From: Vibrio madracius
GTDB taxonomy: Bacteria > Pseudomonadota > Gammaproteobacteria > Enterobacterales > Vibrionaceae
Direction: 5' to 3'
DNA: 7,194 nucleotides
NCBI GenBank assembly: GCA_000695745.1
Contig: ASHK01000459.1
Span: forward strand, 1 to 7,194
Shown here: positions 6,591 to 7,194 of the stretch, piece by piece
Numbering within the stretch: the first letter of the stretch is position 1
Layout of the letters: every line of letters begins with the position of its first letter
Made by a program: the position numbers and the translations under genes
Notes under the pieces: model-generated
The model's input: the letters and a program-made list of their open reading frames with translations, nothing else
Databases searched by the model: none
What the model was told of the DNA's origin: nothing

Positions 6591-7194
6591 CTAACACTGG
6601 CCGGTGTTAGCTTTTTCTTTAGACGCCAATGTGGCTTGATCGGTTTTAGCGGGTAGGTGCGCTTTCTCGCCACGATAAAGTACAAGCTGCCCATGGGTGA
6701 CGCCCAGTCACCAATACTGCTTTCTAACCACGTCCACATCGTTCGATATCGTTTCATCGGGAACAAAGCATAAGTATCCGCATACACGACTTGATAATTG
6801 AGCACCCCTAACCAGTCTTTTATGCGATTTGGAGGTAAACATGCGTCCACTCCAAGGAAAATTATTCTTCCTCCAAGGCATTAAACTCGCAAGCCCCGTG
6901 AAGCTCATAGGGTTAAAGCCCGTAATAATCAGGTACCCATCATCGATCATCACTCTATCTACTTCGCGTAATAGTCGATGAGGATCCTCAGCATATTCAA
7001 GTTGGTGTGACAACACGACGGCGTCAAAACTCTTCTCTAAGAATGGTAATTCATAGCGGTCAGCGATAACATTGTGTAGTGGGTTTTTAGAGTCGAGGTT
7101 CACTTGGTGCTGAATGTTGCAATTACAGCTTGTGAGCTCACAGCTCAGCCCACCGAGTTTTAGCATATGATAGCCAAAAAGCTGGGGCACCATT
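6557..7194 (-). pseudogene. yafS: YafS-type class I SAM-dependent methyltransferase; 5' end missing, frameshifted near 6834
   Basis: Predicted cytoplasmic methyltransferase of unknown substrate, clearly similar to E. coli YafS. Motifs read from the right edge are FGYHMLKLGGLSCEL, ADRYELPFLEKSFDAVVLSH, the conserved DPHRLLREVDRVMIDDGYLI and ITGFNPMSFTGL, and later SLYFIVARKRTYPLKP. About 35-40 N-terminal residues are outside the window, so the start cannot be judged. After SGRMFT the upstream frame leaves the family and stops at 6708; another frame, open from 6850, continues with PNRIKDWLGVLNYQVVYA. Removing one base (coding ACCTCCAAAT to ACTCCAAAT, about 6834) joins them with no gap against E. 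coli SRMFTLMRQLDWLSLLNFEV. Its 3' end contains the rnhA terminator, and its stop (6557-6559) lies 12 bases from the repaired rnhA stop. Probably a sequencing indel. Confidence 0.88.
6589..6620 (+). terminator. Rho-independent terminator of rnhA, inside the 3' end of yafS
   Basis: AGCTAACAC (6589-6597) pairs with GTGTTAGCT (6604-6612) around TGGCCG, followed by TTTTT-C-TTT on the plus strand: a textbook intrinsic terminator for rnhA transcription. It begins 45 bases after the repaired rnhA stop and lies wholly within the yafS coding sequence of the opposite strand, where it encodes part of the basic C-terminal tail. Confidence 0.85.

Noticed and set aside
1..7194. Undescribed multi-gene system, CRISPR array, phage, insertion sequence, tRNA or rRNA
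   Set aside because: Every coding stretch is accounted for by conserved housekeeping families. No spaced repeats, transposase, integrase or cloverleaf sequence was seen.

Overview
This 7.2 kb window is ordinary core chromosome of a gammaproteobacterium, most likely a Vibrio. The gene set and near-identical protein motifs (GmhA, FadE, YafJ, DnaQ, RNase HI, YafS) match the conserved fadE-gmhA-yafJ and dnaQ-rnhA-yafS neighbourhoods of Enterobacterales and Vibrionaceae. The secreted, membrane-anchored TIGR03503-type gene beside dnaQ points to the Vibrio/marine side rather than to Escherichia. I see no mobile element, CRISPR array, tRNA or rRNA, and no candidate for a new defence or biosynthetic system.

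Layout. Positions 1-1200 (minus strand) hold gmhA (heptose synthesis for the LPS core) followed by yafJ (class II glutamine amidotransferase), which runs off the left edge. Positions 1201-1516 are a divergent regulatory region with a convincing FadR operator and promoter for fadE and an unexplained inverted repeat on the gmhA side. Positions 1517-3961 (plus) hold complete fadE, the acyl-CoA dehydrogenase of fatty-acid beta-oxidation, closed by a strong hairpin at 3976-4011. Positions 4025-6023 (minus) hold dnaQ, the proofreading subunit of DNA polymerase III, followed 9 bases later by the TIGR03503-type gene, whose ribosome-binding site overlaps the dnaQ stop codon. A 57-base divergent spacer separates dnaQ from rnhA (plus, RNase HI). 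The 3' end of rnhA meets convergent yafS (minus, SAM methyltransferase), which runs off the right edge.

The most striking property is that five of the seven genes carry a single-base frameshift: yafJ near 448, the TIGR03503-type gene near 5094, dnaQ near 5930, rnhA near 6510 and yafS near 6834. Four are one-base losses that restore a GGG/CCC or GGGG run when repaired; one is a one-base gain. In every case the two halves align with the family when joined across the break. A possible sixth lies at the right edge. This fits uncorrected sequencing indels far better than real gene decay, since dnaQ, rnhA and their neighbours are otherwise perfectly conserved. The broken genes are therefore typed as pseudogenes here only because the sequence as given does not encode the full proteins.
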